A stretch of 48,035 bases of DNA. It comes from Ignavibacteriota bacterium (GTDB taxonomy: Bacteria > Bacteroidota > Ignavibacteria > UBA10030 > UBA6906). Positions within the stretch are counted from its first letter, which is position 1, and the number at the start of each line of letters is the position of its first letter. Under the pieces are notes generated by a model. It was not told where the DNA came from and made no database searches. It saw nothing but the letters and a program-made list of their open reading frames with translations. A program made the position numbers and the translations under genes. The stretch is taken from positions 1-48,035 of the forward strand of contig PMJR01000152.1 in the NCBI GenBank assembly GCA_003158475.1. The letters are read 5' to 3'. This document shows positions 1 to 6,928 of this stretch, piece by piece.

Positions 1-40
1 AGCAGCCACTAACACATGGGGTCAAAATTGCGGTTTTTCG

Positions 41-112
41 AGCTGAAGGTGGGATTTGAACCCACGACCTGCGGTTTACGAAACCGCTGCTCTACCGCTG
101 AGCTACTTCAGC
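41..112 (-). tRNA. tRNA-Thr (anticodon CGT)
   Basis: The minus strand folds into a complete cloverleaf: 7-bp acceptor stem GCTGAAG/CTTCAGC, 4-bp D stem GCTC/GAGC, 5-bp anticodon stem GCGGT/ACCGC with loop TTCGTAA (anticodon CGT), 5-nt variable loop and 5-bp T stem GTGGG/CCCAC with loop TTCAAAT. The anticodon CGT reads ACG, so it is a threonine tRNA. The discriminator base is T and CCA is not encoded. Its 5' end faces the repeat-rich region at 141-188. Confidence 0.96.
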
Positions 113-140
113 CGATTCAAATTTGGCACATTTTCAATAC

Positions 141-188
141 GCCTGTTATCAAAAAAGGTAGTTTTGATAACAGAAATTGATAACAGGC
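141..188. repeat. three-armed inverted repeat upstream of tRNA-Thr
   Basis: Arm A (GCCTGTTATCAA, 141-152, continuing AA) is perfectly complementary to arm C (TTGATAACAGGC, 177-188). Arm A shifted by two bases (CTGTTATCAAAA, 143-154) is also perfectly complementary to arm B (TTTTGATAACAG, 162-173). Two mutually exclusive 12-bp pairings are therefore possible. B and C are direct repeats of GATAACAG. The element starts 28 bp upstream of the tRNA 5' end, where a promoter or operator would lie. It could be a dimeric repressor site, a switchable hairpin, or a remnant of a mobile-element end. The pairing is directly visible; the function is inference. Confidence 0.7.
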
Positions 189-385
189 ATATGTGGTTTT
201 CAAGGAACCTACCGCTATCGCTTCAACCGATGTCAATAAAGGTAGGAGAATTTTCACACATATTCAATCAGAAGTCTACACTTTTGTATTGTCTGATGAT
301 GAAGCGATCAACATTCATCGGACGATGGTCGATGAGTTTCGCACCACCAATGTGAGATACAGAGAGCAGGCGCAAGTCAAGCAAT

Positions 386-622
386 CTAGACTTTCCGGAT
401 ATTTCCCTTTTGACCATGAAAGAGCATGCGATTCTCATAACCGTTAAGATACCGTACCGCTGACTTATTGATCGAATCGGTAGCCAGCCTGGCGTTTGCT
501 GAATCACCCCCGGTGAATTGGTTTTCGGTGCGGCTGCCAGTCGATTTGGAACGGCAACCAATTACGATCGCCGAAGCCAAGTTCAATAAGAGCGCTGTTG
601 CAGCGTGGTTGATTGCATACAT
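386..622 (-). pseudogene. possible truncated or frameshifted membrane-protein gene remnant
   Basis: This 78-codon minus-strand frame begins with ATG 8 nt after a good ribosome-binding site (AAGGGG). The first 14 residues (MYAINHAATALLLN) resemble, from memory, the start of a family of small integral membrane proteins. The remaining residues are polar, show no membrane segments and look like out-of-frame translation. One reading is a gene whose N-terminus survives and whose body was lost by frameshift or recombination near position 580. It may equally be a chance frame. The family resemblance cannot be verified here. Confidence 0.22.
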
Positions 623-719
623 TCGGTTTGCCCCTTCTCGTTCGGTGATCTACGTGCCACATTCAACCCGTAATCAGTTGGGACAAGCGAGGACTGGAGA
701 ATTACCACGACAATGGAAC

Positions 720-838
720 GCGTGACACGCCATCGGCTTGATCCTTCCCTTCGCACGATGGTGAAGGTCTCTGAAGCGACCACTCGCTTCTCGCCCCTCA
801 CACAACCGATGAGGTTGACTCATAGTAGCATGTCACGC
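720..838 (+). ncRNA. candidate structured RNA (three-way junction)
   Basis: Four helices nest without conflict. P1 is GCGTGACA (720-727) with TGTCACGC (831-838), 8 bp perfect. P2 is CATCGG (731-736) with CCGATG (806-811), 6 bp perfect. P3 is CCTTCGC (748-754) with GTGAAGG (761-767), 7 bp with one G-U. P4 is GAAGCGA (773-779) with TCGCTTC (784-790), 7 bp closed by a CCAC tetraloop. P2, P3 and P4 form a three-way junction. The single G-U pair in P3 is allowed only when the plus strand is the RNA. No known class was recognised. It could be an RNA element, the folded end of a mobile element, or coincidence. Confidence 0.35.
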
Positions 839-883
839 CGTGGTGTGTGCGAAGGCATTCACGGTCCGGCCTCCCCACCGGAT

Positions 884-916
884 GGAAAAGGCCCCTTGTA
901 TCAAGGGGCCTTTTCC
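884..916. terminator. strong bidirectional hairpin terminator
   Basis: A perfect 15-bp stem, GGAAAAGGCCCCTTG (884-898) with its complement at 902-916, closes a 3-nt loop. The A-rich and T-rich stem ends give a U tract in either direction. It lies 22 bp beyond the stop of the DUF4412 gene and separates it from the gene-poor region. Confidence 0.9.
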
Positions 917-938
917 GGACGCGGGCGGTATTCGCTTT

Positions 939-1703
939 TTACTGCCCCGGTTTTCCCATAAGGGGAGATTCAGTCTTGGTATAGCCGGCCGGGACGCTAA
1001 ACTCACCGGCAGGAGTTGTCCTCTTCTCGACCTTCGTGACGACTGTCGTCATTTTTCCCATGATGTCCATGTCCGTCTCCATCGGGAAACCGTCGATTTT
1101 CTGGTATGCGTCCCCCAGCCCCGACATGTTTGTCAATGCGGCCATCCGCTTCCCGAATTCCATCCAGTCTTTACGGAGGTTGTCAAAGCCCGCGACATCT
1201 TTTGTCACCCAGAGCGTCATCATTTCCTTGCCGCCGCGTTTCATGACGTATTTCGCACATGAAAACCCGTCCACCGATTTCTTCTCACCGGTCGCCGAGA
1301 TCTCAACCGGTCCCTCGGTTCCCCCCATCATGCCGGTCATTGCTTCTATCTGCTTCCTCTGTTCCGGAGGCATGTTCTTCATCTTCTCCCTGTACTGGGC
1401 CATCTTCTCTCCCGCCTTCTTTGCGTATGCTTCCATATCGGCAAACGTCATTTCCGAGTAAGTCTTCTTCGCGGGATCCACGGTGTAGATCTTCTCCTGA
1501 TCCATCCTGAGTATCATCACCGTCGTGGGGTTCACGATCTTGAACATTCTCGGCATCGCGTAGTTTTGGGAGATATTCTCTTTGTCCTTGAGTGGCCCGC
1601 CGCTGGTTGTGGATTCCCAGTAGAGGCCCTGACTGAACGCCGATCCTGCAAGGAGAATCGCCAGGCAAAGTCCGATGAAGTGCACGCGGCTGTTGATTTT
1701 CAT
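939..1703 (-). CDS. secreted DUF4412-like protein
   Basis: The 254-residue protein starts at ATG 1703, five bases after AAAGGG. Residues 1-24 form a signal peptide (hydrophobic core LCLAILLAGSAFSQ), so it is exported. The body contains the pattern seen in DUF4412 proteins: a predicted beta-rich domain with 'YTVDPAKKTYSEM' around residues 74-86, a Met/Lys-rich helix, then 'GFSCAKYVMKRGGKEMMTLWVTKD' type strands. DUF4412 proteins have no established biochemical role. It is the last gene of a tight minus-strand group (PAP2-like protein, ferredoxin, this gene) and is followed by the terminator at 884-916. The export signal is clear; the family call is from memory of its motifs. Confidence 0.8.
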   Translation of the reverse strand: MKINSRVHFIGLCLAILLAGSAFSQGLYWESTTSGGPLKDKENISQNYAMPRMFKIVNPTTVMILRMDQEKIYTVDPAKKTYSEMTFADMEAYAKKAGEKMAQYREKMKNMPPEQRKQIEAMTGMMGGTEGPVEISATGEKKSVDGFSCAKYVMKRGGKEMMTLWVTKDVAGFDNLRKDWMEFGKRMAALTNMSGLGDAYQKIDGFPMETDMDIMGKMTTVVTKVEKRTTPAGEFSVPAGYTKTESPLMGKPGQ

Positions 1704-1735
1704 AGTTACCCTTTCTCGATGGTTGAGGTATTTGG

Positions 1736-2137
1736 TCAGGACCGCTTTGAACCCGGAAGAGGAAGCGGGCCCTCACGGACAATCTCGATTCCCGGAGCGT
1801 TCTGTATCCACTCGGCCTGAGGCAGGACAGAGCGTTGCGTCCAACCGGCGGCAACCTGGAGCGATTCTGCGCTCGGGATCATTTCGATGGTTTCCCAGGG
1901 GCAATATTTCACACAAAGCTTGCAGCCGATACATATGTCGAGATCGATCTCCACGAGCTTTTTGTGCTGGTCGTATTCCGACCCCGGGACGGTGAGTATG
2001 CAATCGACAGGACAGAACTCGATACATACCTCACAGCCGGTACAACCGGCCTGGTTGACGACAGCCAGTTCCTTAGGACGCTTTTTTGCCTTTACCGGGG
2101 CCGAAGGGGCAGCCGGGCGAACGACTTGATCCGCCAT
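1736..2137 (-). CDS. 2x[4Fe-4S] ferredoxin-type protein
   Basis: The 133-residue soluble protein carries two complete cluster motifs: C32-x2-C35-x2-C38-x3-C42-P and C69-x2-C72-x2-C75-x3-C79-P. This is the bacterial dicluster ferredoxin pattern, so it should be a low-potential electron carrier. A roughly 20-residue Ala/Pro/Lys-rich head precedes the fold. A tail of about 50 residues, with no cysteine and two tryptophans, follows it and makes the protein longer than a minimal ferredoxin of about 60 residues. The start at ATG 2137 has a weak upstream GAGG. It lies 42 bp downstream of the PAP2-like gene and 32 bp upstream of the DUF4412 gene. The redox partner cannot be inferred from these neighbours. 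Confidence 0.88.
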   Translation of the reverse strand: MADQVVRPAAPSAPVKAKKRPKELAVVNQAGCTGCEVCIEFCPVDCILTVPGSEYDQHKKLVEIDLDICIGCKLCVKYCPWETIEMIPSAESLQVAAGWTQRSVLPQAEWIQNAPGIEIVREGPLPLPGSKRS

Positions 2138-2179
2138 GAAACAACGCCTCGTATATGGAAGAACGGGGTTCCCTGAACC

Positions 2180-2809
2180 TCAATTAACCACAATGCCCCT
2201 TCTTTTGCAAATACCGAGCACGATCGCGTAGGCCCCGTATGCGAAAAACGGAGCCGCAACCACGTCGAAGGTGTAGTGAACGTGCTGGAGCACGACACAG
2301 ACTCCCACCACCAGTGTGGCGCAGGCGTAGGCGACCCGCAGCCATTTGCCGGGGATCAGAAGAAAGAGGAGAAACGTCGTTGAGGTGTGCCCTGAAAAAA
2401 ACAGGTCGCGCGTGAGCGTTTTTCCTCCGCCGAAGAATTCGACGAACGGATCCCTCAGCTCGATGATCCCGGGGGGCGGCTCGAGCGGAGCCAGGTACAT
2501 CGCCGCCATGCGGAAGAGGACCATCACGACATACGCCTGGAAGACCAGAAGAAGGCGCCGAGGGTTCTGCGCGAGCACCAGAAGCCCGACAATGATCCCC
2601 GCATAGATGATCAGAAACGTTATCCACGTGAGATTCAGCGCGGGAAAGAGGGCAAGCACAGGATCCTGCAATGTCACGCCGTGCCTCCGCTCGACCCAAT
2701 CAAGGAAATGCGTCAGGGCAAAGAGAACCGGGACGAGCACGGCAATCGTGGCGGCAAACTCCGTTCTGAACGCGGGGTCGCTCCATGCGTTTCTTATGTT
2801 CACCAGCAT
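2180..2809 (-). CDS. PAP2-like (PAP2_C / sphingomyelin-synthase-type) membrane phosphatase
   Basis: The 209-residue integral membrane protein has about six hydrophobic segments. It contains the two catalytic motifs of the PAP2 superfamily in the form seen in the PAP2_C group: 'FFSGHTSTTF' and 'HYTFDV', with the two His and the Asp expected for phosphate-ester transfer or hydrolysis. Likely substrates are lipid phosphates or lipid head groups at the membrane. The frame stays open up to 2947, but that extension crosses a 10-bp terminator hairpin (2897-2929) that belongs to the upstream gene. ATG 2809 is therefore preferred, although no clear ribosome-binding site is seen. It is followed after 42 bp by the ferredoxin gene. 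Confidence 0.75.
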   Translation of the reverse strand: MLVNIRNAWSDPAFRTEFAATIAVLVPVLFALTHFLDWVERRHGVTLQDPVLALFPALNLTWITFLIIYAGIIVGLLVLAQNPRRLLLVFQAYVVMVLFRMAAMYLAPLEPPPGIIELRDPFVEFFGGGKTLTRDLFFSGHTSTTFLLFLLIPGKWLRVAYACATLVVGVCVVLQHVHYTFDVVAAPFFAYGAYAIVLGICKRRGIVVN

Positions 2810-2896
2810 GCGGACATGACGGTAAGTGGGAGGAAGCCAGATGGAGAATTCAGTAGGGAACGTGGTGAAACTACGGACTCGGGGGTTGAAAATCAA

Positions 2897-2929
2897 CAGG
2901 CCCCGCGGCACGGAAGGCTGCGGGGCCTG
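2897..2929 (-). terminator. hairpin terminator of the tandem sugar-binding-domain gene
   Basis: A perfect 10-bp stem, CAGGCCCCGC (2897-2906) with GCGGGGCCTG (2920-2929), has a 13-nt loop. On the minus strand it is followed by TGTTGATTTT. It lies about 60 bp after the stop at 2989 and argues against starting the next gene at 2947. Confidence 0.72.
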
Positions 2930-2988
2930 ATCGGTCCGGACGGACAACTATGCGGATGGGGAGGGAAATGGATGCGGTAAAAGCATCC

Positions 2989-4056
2989 TTATTCGAAGAA
3001 TCCTTTCAGAAGTTCCCACGGGTTCCTCTTTTCGCGGTGGCGGTGCTTCCATTCCAGGTATTCATCGCGCGTGATCAGGCCGACAGGCCCGTCGTAAATC
3101 CCGCCGTGGAGCCACGAATCGTAGACCCGCACGGCAAGGACATTCTCCTCTCCGAACTTCAGGAGTCCACTGGGAATGGTATAAGCGCGGAGCTGAGCGT
3201 ACTCATCCGATGTCTTGATCTTTCCGGAGTGAGTGCTCATTGATCCCGTGCGGCCGATCCTCTCGCCGTTCAGATATGTCTCATCGATATCATCGATCTT
3301 GCCGGCCAGCAGTATGAGCGTTTTCCCGTCGAAACCGGCGGAGGGGCGGAACCGATACCGGTACCATGCGAAGCCGTCATAGTCCTTCATCCCCTGTGTT
3401 TCCCAGTACAGCGGCACAACCGCGTCATTCCACGACGCATCGTCAAAGGCCGGCTCCTTCCAGTCAAAATCGTCGCCCGTTTTGATCTTCCATGTTCCAG
3501 CGAGCGACTGTCCGGGCCGCAGGGGATCTGACTGCTGGTATATCCCGATCTTCCCACCTGTGATGCCTCCCTCGCCTCCGGCATCATAGACGCGAACTGC
3601 GATGACATTGCTCGTGCCGAACCGGAGACACCACGCAGGCAGGAAATACTCTCTCGTCCAGCCGTATTCGCTGACATAGTGGGGTGGAAATTGTCCGCCG
3701 AATCCGATGAAATGCCCGTTGACATACACTTCGTCCGCGTCGTCGATTGTTCCCATGTGCAGAGTGAGGACCTTTCCCTGCCAGTCCTCTCGTGCATCAA
3801 ACTGTTTCCTGTACCACGCATAACCGTCGTAGCCGGGGTACCCTTCATCCTCCCATGGTGACGGCGCGAATATGTTGTCCCACTTGCCGTCGTTGAACGA
3901 CGGGTCGGCCCATCGTTGGTCATCACCGATTTGGAATTTCCATTTCCCACGAAGGTCCTGGATTAACTGCTGCTCCTGTGCACTGACGACCGCAGGGAGG
4001 GATGTCAGTATCGCCAGCACACAGGAACCCAACAGCAGATGTCGTACGGTGGTCAT
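2989..4056 (-). CDS. secreted protein with two glycoside-hydrolase-2-type sugar-binding domains
   Basis: The 355-residue protein starts at ATG 4056, preceded by a strong GGAGGAA. A signal peptide of about 27 residues ends in VVSA. The mature part is a duplication of about 150 residues. Each copy has the galactose-binding jelly-roll pattern of GH2 N-terminal domains: 'W.F..GDD..W..P.F.D..W', 'W.....GYDGYAWYR..F', 'GKIDDIDETYLNG..IG', 'GTSNVIAVRVYD.GG.GGI'. No catalytic GH2 barrel is present, so it looks like a stand-alone carbohydrate-binding or surface protein rather than an enzyme. A triple TGTCA direct repeat lies 68 bp upstream, matching the one upstream of the next gene. It is therefore a probable target of the neighbouring response regulator. 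Confidence 0.82.
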   Translation of the reverse strand: MTTVRHLLLGSCVLAILTSLPAVVSAQEQQLIQDLRGKWKFQIGDDQRWADPSFNDGKWDNIFAPSPWEDEGYPGYDGYAWYRKQFDAREDWQGKVLTLHMGTIDDADEVYVNGHFIGFGGQFPPHYVSEYGWTREYFLPAWCLRFGTSNVIAVRVYDAGGEGGITGGKIGIYQQSDPLRPGQSLAGTWKIKTGDDFDWKEPAFDDASWNDAVVPLYWETQGMKDYDGFAWYRYRFRPSAGFDGKTLILLAGKIDDIDETYLNGERIGRTGSMSTHSGKIKTSDEYAQLRAYTIPSGLLKFGEENVLAVRVYDSWLHGGIYDGPVGLITRDEYLEWKHRHREKRNPWELLKGFFE

Positions 4057-4124
4057 TGAAGTTCCTCCACGGAGTGTCTGTGCAGCAAATATCGTCATCA
4101 GATATGTTCCGTGCGTTTCAGACG

Positions 4125-4149
4125 TGTCAAAAATTGTCACATCTTGTCG
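4125..4149 (-). promoter_or_regulatory. putative response-regulator box A
   Basis: Three TGTCA-type pentamers (TGTCA 4125, TGTCA 4135, TGTCG 4145) repeat at exactly 10 bp, one helical turn, as expected for tandem OmpR-family binding. The box lies 68 bp upstream of ATG 4056. On the minus strand the promoter-proximal repeat reads TTGACA and could double as a -35. It is 19/25 identical to box B at 4490-4514. Confidence 0.65.
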
Positions 4150-4159
4150 CAGAGACTCG

Positions 4160-4417
4160 CTAGAACCCCCGGAGACTGTCGCCGTTATTCCCGAGGAGCG
4201 CTTTCTGGGCCCGCGCACCGATGGCATTGATCAAATCCTCATCCCATGCGTACTCTTGCCCGCTCTCGCCGGTGAAGATCGAAGGAGAATCATAGACGAG
4301 GCTGGCGAGGTAGGCCTTGTACCGTATCGCTGCCGTCTTCCCTCCTGTCGCGAGCGTCCCAAGCGACTCTCTCAGCCCTTCAAGCTGCATCGATGGGAAT
4401 GCCCATTTCATCTTCAC
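4160..4417 (-). CDS. small protein of unknown function, probable regulon member
   Basis: This is an 85-residue frame starting at GTG 4417, or ATG 4411. It has no recognised family, signal peptide or membrane segment. The sequence looks largely helical in the middle (LESLGTLATGGKTAAIRYKAYLASL-like amphipathic pattern) with an acidic stretch DED near the end. The frame is open further upstream with no good start, and no clear ribosome-binding site is visible. Support that it is real comes from its position between two response-regulator boxes: box B lies 72 bp upstream of its start, the same distance as box A from the next gene. It is the first gene after the two-component system. Confidence 0.55.
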   Translation of the reverse strand: MKMKWAFPSMQLEGLRESLGTLATGGKTAAIRYKAYLASLVYDSPSIFTGESGQEYAWDEDLINAIGARAQKALLGNNGDSLRGF

Positions 4418-4489
4418 GCTCTGGGCAATGGCGGATTCAACAACACCTTCTAGGGTTACGCCCGACGGGGGTGGAAGATGTGGGGGTTG

Positions 4490-4514
4490 CGTCAGAAATT
4501 GTCACGATTTGTCA
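4490..4514 (-). promoter_or_regulatory. putative response-regulator box B
   Basis: Pentamers CGTCA (4490), TGTCA (4500) and TGTCA (4510) have an exact 10-bp period and share the central AAATTGTCAC with box A. It lies between the regulator's stop (4542) and the 85-residue gene, 72 bp upstream of GTG 4417. Confidence 0.65.
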
Positions 4515-4541
4515 CGGAGGGGGGCGGAGGGGAAAACCCCA

Positions 4542-5222
4542 TCAAATCATGAGCTTGTATCCTGTCCCGTGTATCGTCACGATGTACCTCGGGTTCGACG
4601 GGTCCCCTTCGATTTTTTGTCGGAGCTTCAATATGAAATTATCGACGGTCCGCGTACTCACTGATTCGTCGTAACCCCAGACATTGGTCAGGAGCTGGTC
4701 CCTGCTGACGGTGCGGTTGCGGTGCTCCCAGAGGAATTTCAGGACTTCGAATTCCTTCGGGGTCATCGCGAGTGCGACCCCGTCCCTGGTGGCATCGTAT
4801 GAATCGAGGTCCGCTTCAAAAAACCCCAGCCGCACCCGGGAACCGGCCGCAGTTCCCCGTTCGCTCCGCCGGAGGACTGCCTTGACACGTGCCAGAAGTT
4901 CTCGCAGACTGAAGGGTTTCGTCATATAATCGTCGGCACCCAGCTCCAGGCCGAGGACCCTGTCGATCTCCTCCCCTTTTGCTGTGAGCATGATGACCGG
5001 TGTCAGGACCCCTTTCTCACGGGCTCTTCTCAGGACATCGAATCCGGACAGCCCGGGGAGCATGACATCGAGGATGACGCAATCGAACGCATTGTCGATC
5101 CAGGCCTGGAGTCCGGCCGTGCCGTTCCCCTCGGTCCGCACCTTGTACCCTTCGAACTCGAGGTTGTCCCTGAGCCCGGTCTGCATTTTTGGATCGTCTT
5201 CAATGATGAGTATTGTGCTCAT
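4542..5222 (-). CDS. OmpR/PhoB-family response regulator
   Basis: The 226-residue protein has an N-terminal receiver (about 1-118) with acidic pair E8-D9-D10, phospho-acceptor D52 (VILDVMLP), switch T80 and K102 (MTKPF). A C-terminal winged-helix DNA-binding domain follows (about 130-226, ending in 'YDESVSTRTVDNFILKLRQKIEGDP...YIVTIHGTGYKL'). It overlaps the kinase gene by 23 bp, so the two are translated together. The triple TGTCA repeats with 10-bp period upstream of both following genes are the natural candidates for its binding sites. All catalytic residues are intact. Confidence 0.95.
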   Translation of the reverse strand: MSTILIIEDDPKMQTGLRDNLEFEGYKVRTEGNGTAGLQAWIDNAFDCVILDVMLPGLSGFDVLRRAREKGVLTPVIMLTAKGEEIDRVLGLELGADDYMTKPFSLRELLARVKAVLRRSERGTAAGSRVRLGFFEADLDSYDATRDGVALAMTPKEFEVLKFLWEHRNRTVSRDQLLTNVWGYDESVSTRTVDNFILKLRQKIEGDPSNPRYIVTIHGTGYKLMI

Positions 5223-6786
5223 AACGGAATGCGAGTGTGAATGTGCTTCCCCTGCCGGGCGTGCTACTCAGGTCGATCCGGCCACCGTGGGCCTCCATGA
5301 TATGCCGCGCGATGGCAAGGCCGAGCCCGCTCCCCTTCGCGCCGGAGGTTTTCGAGGAAGGAACCCTGAAGAACGTTTCGAAAACCCGTTCGCGGTATTC
5401 GGGAGGAATTCCCGGACCGTGGTCTTCTATCTCCACATAGACGTCGTCCATACGGATCCCCGTTGCCACGCGCAGATATTTCTCACCTCCGCTGTATTTT
5501 ACCGCGTTGTCGAGTATGTTGATGAGCGCCTCCTGAACCGCCTCCATATCCGCACGGACTGCCGGAATCGCGGAATCGAGATCCACGATCGGGGAAAAAC
5601 CTTCGCTGCCCAGGTGCGGCGAGAATGAATCAAGCACACCACGGACAACCGCATTCAGATCAAGCGGGAGGAACGTGTACGGTCTGCGCCCCGCCTCCAT
5701 CCGGGAGAAATTCAGGAGGTTATTGACGAGACGGCTGAGGCGTTCCGTCTCCCTGACGATGGTGCTGTAGTACTCCTGTTTCTTCTCCTCCCCCACGAGT
5801 CGCCCCAATTCCAATGTCTCCGCATACATCCGGATGAGGGCCAGGGGGGTCCGGAGATCATGAGAGACATTCGATACGAAGTCCGATTTCAGGCGAACGA
5901 ATTCCATTTCCCTCCGCACGCTCCTGAAGACGACCCAGACCCCGGAGAGAAGCACGGCATCCAGAACGACGAGTATCATAATGTCGCGCGAGACGCGGGA
6001 CCGCGCAACCTGCTGGATCGTTTCCCCCTTCAGCCTGATCCCGACCGCAAGATCGGGGAAGAGCCAGAGCTGCCGCCGCTGCTCGGGATCGGCGCCCGGT
6101 CCCTCCTCGCTCGCAAACACGCGATCCCCGTTCGACGTCCGGAACACGGAGATGACGAATTCGCCGGCGGCAGCCTCCCGCATCCGTTCGCCGAGGACCT
6201 CCCGGACGAACCGTTCCTGGTGCAGCCTGATCCCGGCCAGGACGGGAATGCCGCGGATATCGCGCATGACGAACAGAAGAACCACCCCGCCCCCCGGACC
6301 GGAAGAATCCGGAAACGTGCGCGACTCGATCTTCCGGTAGTTCCGACTGCTGAGCATGAGCAAACGGTCGATGAGCGGCCTCTCCCCCGCGAGAAGAAGG
6401 GCCAGGCGCACGTGTGCGGGCTTCTCGTCCGCGCCTCTTCCCGCCATGAATGTGATCTCCGTCCCGGTTGAATCAGCGGTGAACACCGCATCGATCGCCT
6501 GATTCTTCCCCAGGAACTCCCGCGCGAACACGGGGGAGAACGAACCCCCGGCCTCCGCCGGCTTCCATCCGTTCTCCACCGCACCCGCCCAGGTGTTCGC
6601 CACGTCCCACGCAAACTGGTTGATGGAGAACAGTACGATGTCGAGCTGCCGGCGGTAAATATCCGTGACAAACGATTCGCTCCCGCTGAGCCCGCTGATC
6701 TCGTAGACGGTGAACACGAGCAGGGGGAGCAGAACGAGCAGCAGGAGAATGAGCGCGACGCCGCGGATTGTCCGGGGCTTTTTCAC
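5200..6786 (-). CDS. membrane sensor histidine kinase
   Basis: The 528-residue protein has a first membrane helix (about 9-28), then a periplasmic sensor region of about 235 residues with no recognised domain. A second helix (about 268-288) joins the kinase core without an obvious HAMP domain. The phospho-acceptor is H309 in 'VSNVSHDLRTPLALI'. The ATPase domain has an N box (ALINILDNAVKYS), G1 (EDHGPGIP), F box (ETFFRV) and G2 (SGLGLAIARHIMEAHGG). It partners the overlapping response regulator. The start is GTG 6786 with no clear ribosome-binding site. The signal sensed is unknown; the co-regulated secreted carbohydrate-binding protein suggests an envelope or surface role. Confidence 0.93.
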   Translation of the reverse strand: MKKPRTIRGVALILLLLVLLPLLVFTVYEISGLSGSESFVTDIYRRQLDIVLFSINQFAWDVANTWAGAVENGWKPAEAGGSFSPVFAREFLGKNQAIDAVFTADSTGTEITFMAGRGADEKPAHVRLALLLAGERPLIDRLLMLSSRNYRKIESRTFPDSSGPGGGVVLLFVMRDIRGIPVLAGIRLHQERFVREVLGERMREAAAGEFVISVFRTSNGDRVFASEEGPGADPEQRRQLWLFPDLAVGIRLKGETIQQVARSRVSRDIMILVVLDAVLLSGVWVVFRSVRREMEFVRLKSDFVSNVSHDLRTPLALIRMYAETLELGRLVGEEKKQEYYSTIVRETERLSRLVNNLLNFSRMEAGRRPYTFLPLDLNAVVRGVLDSFSPHLGSEGFSPIVDLDSAIPAVRADMEAVQEALINILDNAVKYSGGEKYLRVATGIRMDDVYVEIEDHGPGIPPEYRERVFETFFRVPSSKTSGAKGSGLGLAIARHIMEAHGGRIDLSSTPGRGSTFTLAFRYEHNTHH

Positions 6787-6825
6787 GTGGTCCGGTCGGA
6801 AGTGTCGTACGCAAACGGGTCATTG

Positions 6826-6854
6826 AAACTAGCCACATCGTCCGAGAAAGTCAA
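6826..6854 (-). promoter_or_regulatory. putative promoter of the two-component operon
   Basis: On the minus strand TTGACT (6849-6854) is followed after 17 bp by TAGTTT (6826-6831). The -35 is good and the -10 is weak. It would give a leader of about 33 nt before GTG 6786. Confidence 0.4.
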
Positions 6855-6928
6855 TCCGGCGGCACCCGCGCTCGCACGAACCGTTTTTTTTCGTATATTT
6901 GATGATATCTTTTTTGAAGGACGACACA

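Larger units (their letters stand above)
113..883. other. AT-richer region without a confident protein gene
   Basis: About 770 bp between the tRNA and the terminator at 884-916 is visibly richer in A and T than the rest of the window. Short overlapping reading frames occur on both strands, but none has recognisable conservation, domain motifs or a convincing start with codon use like the neighbours. The region contains the three-armed repeat at 141-188, a possible gene remnant at 386-622 and the paired structure at 720-838. It may be decayed or acquired DNA next to a tRNA, a frequent integration site, but no integrase or attachment-site duplication is visible. Confidence 0.5.

Noticed and set aside
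720-838. 5S rRNA
   Set aside because: The length near 120 nt and a closing helix invited the idea, but the sequence lacks the conserved 5S loops and no 16S or 23S gene is near.
113-883. Group II intron or complete insertion sequence
   Set aside because: No reverse transcriptase or transposase motif, no domain V hairpin, and no matching terminal repeats with a target duplication could be seen.
2810-2947. N-terminal extension of the PAP2-like protein
   Set aside because: The extension crosses a strong terminator hairpin at 2897-2929 and reads as non-membrane, non-signal sequence.
4418-4541. Frameshifted longer version of the 85-residue gene
   Set aside because: The upstream open part (to a stop near 4506) has no start codon, is Pro-rich and contains regulator box B, which suits a promoter region.
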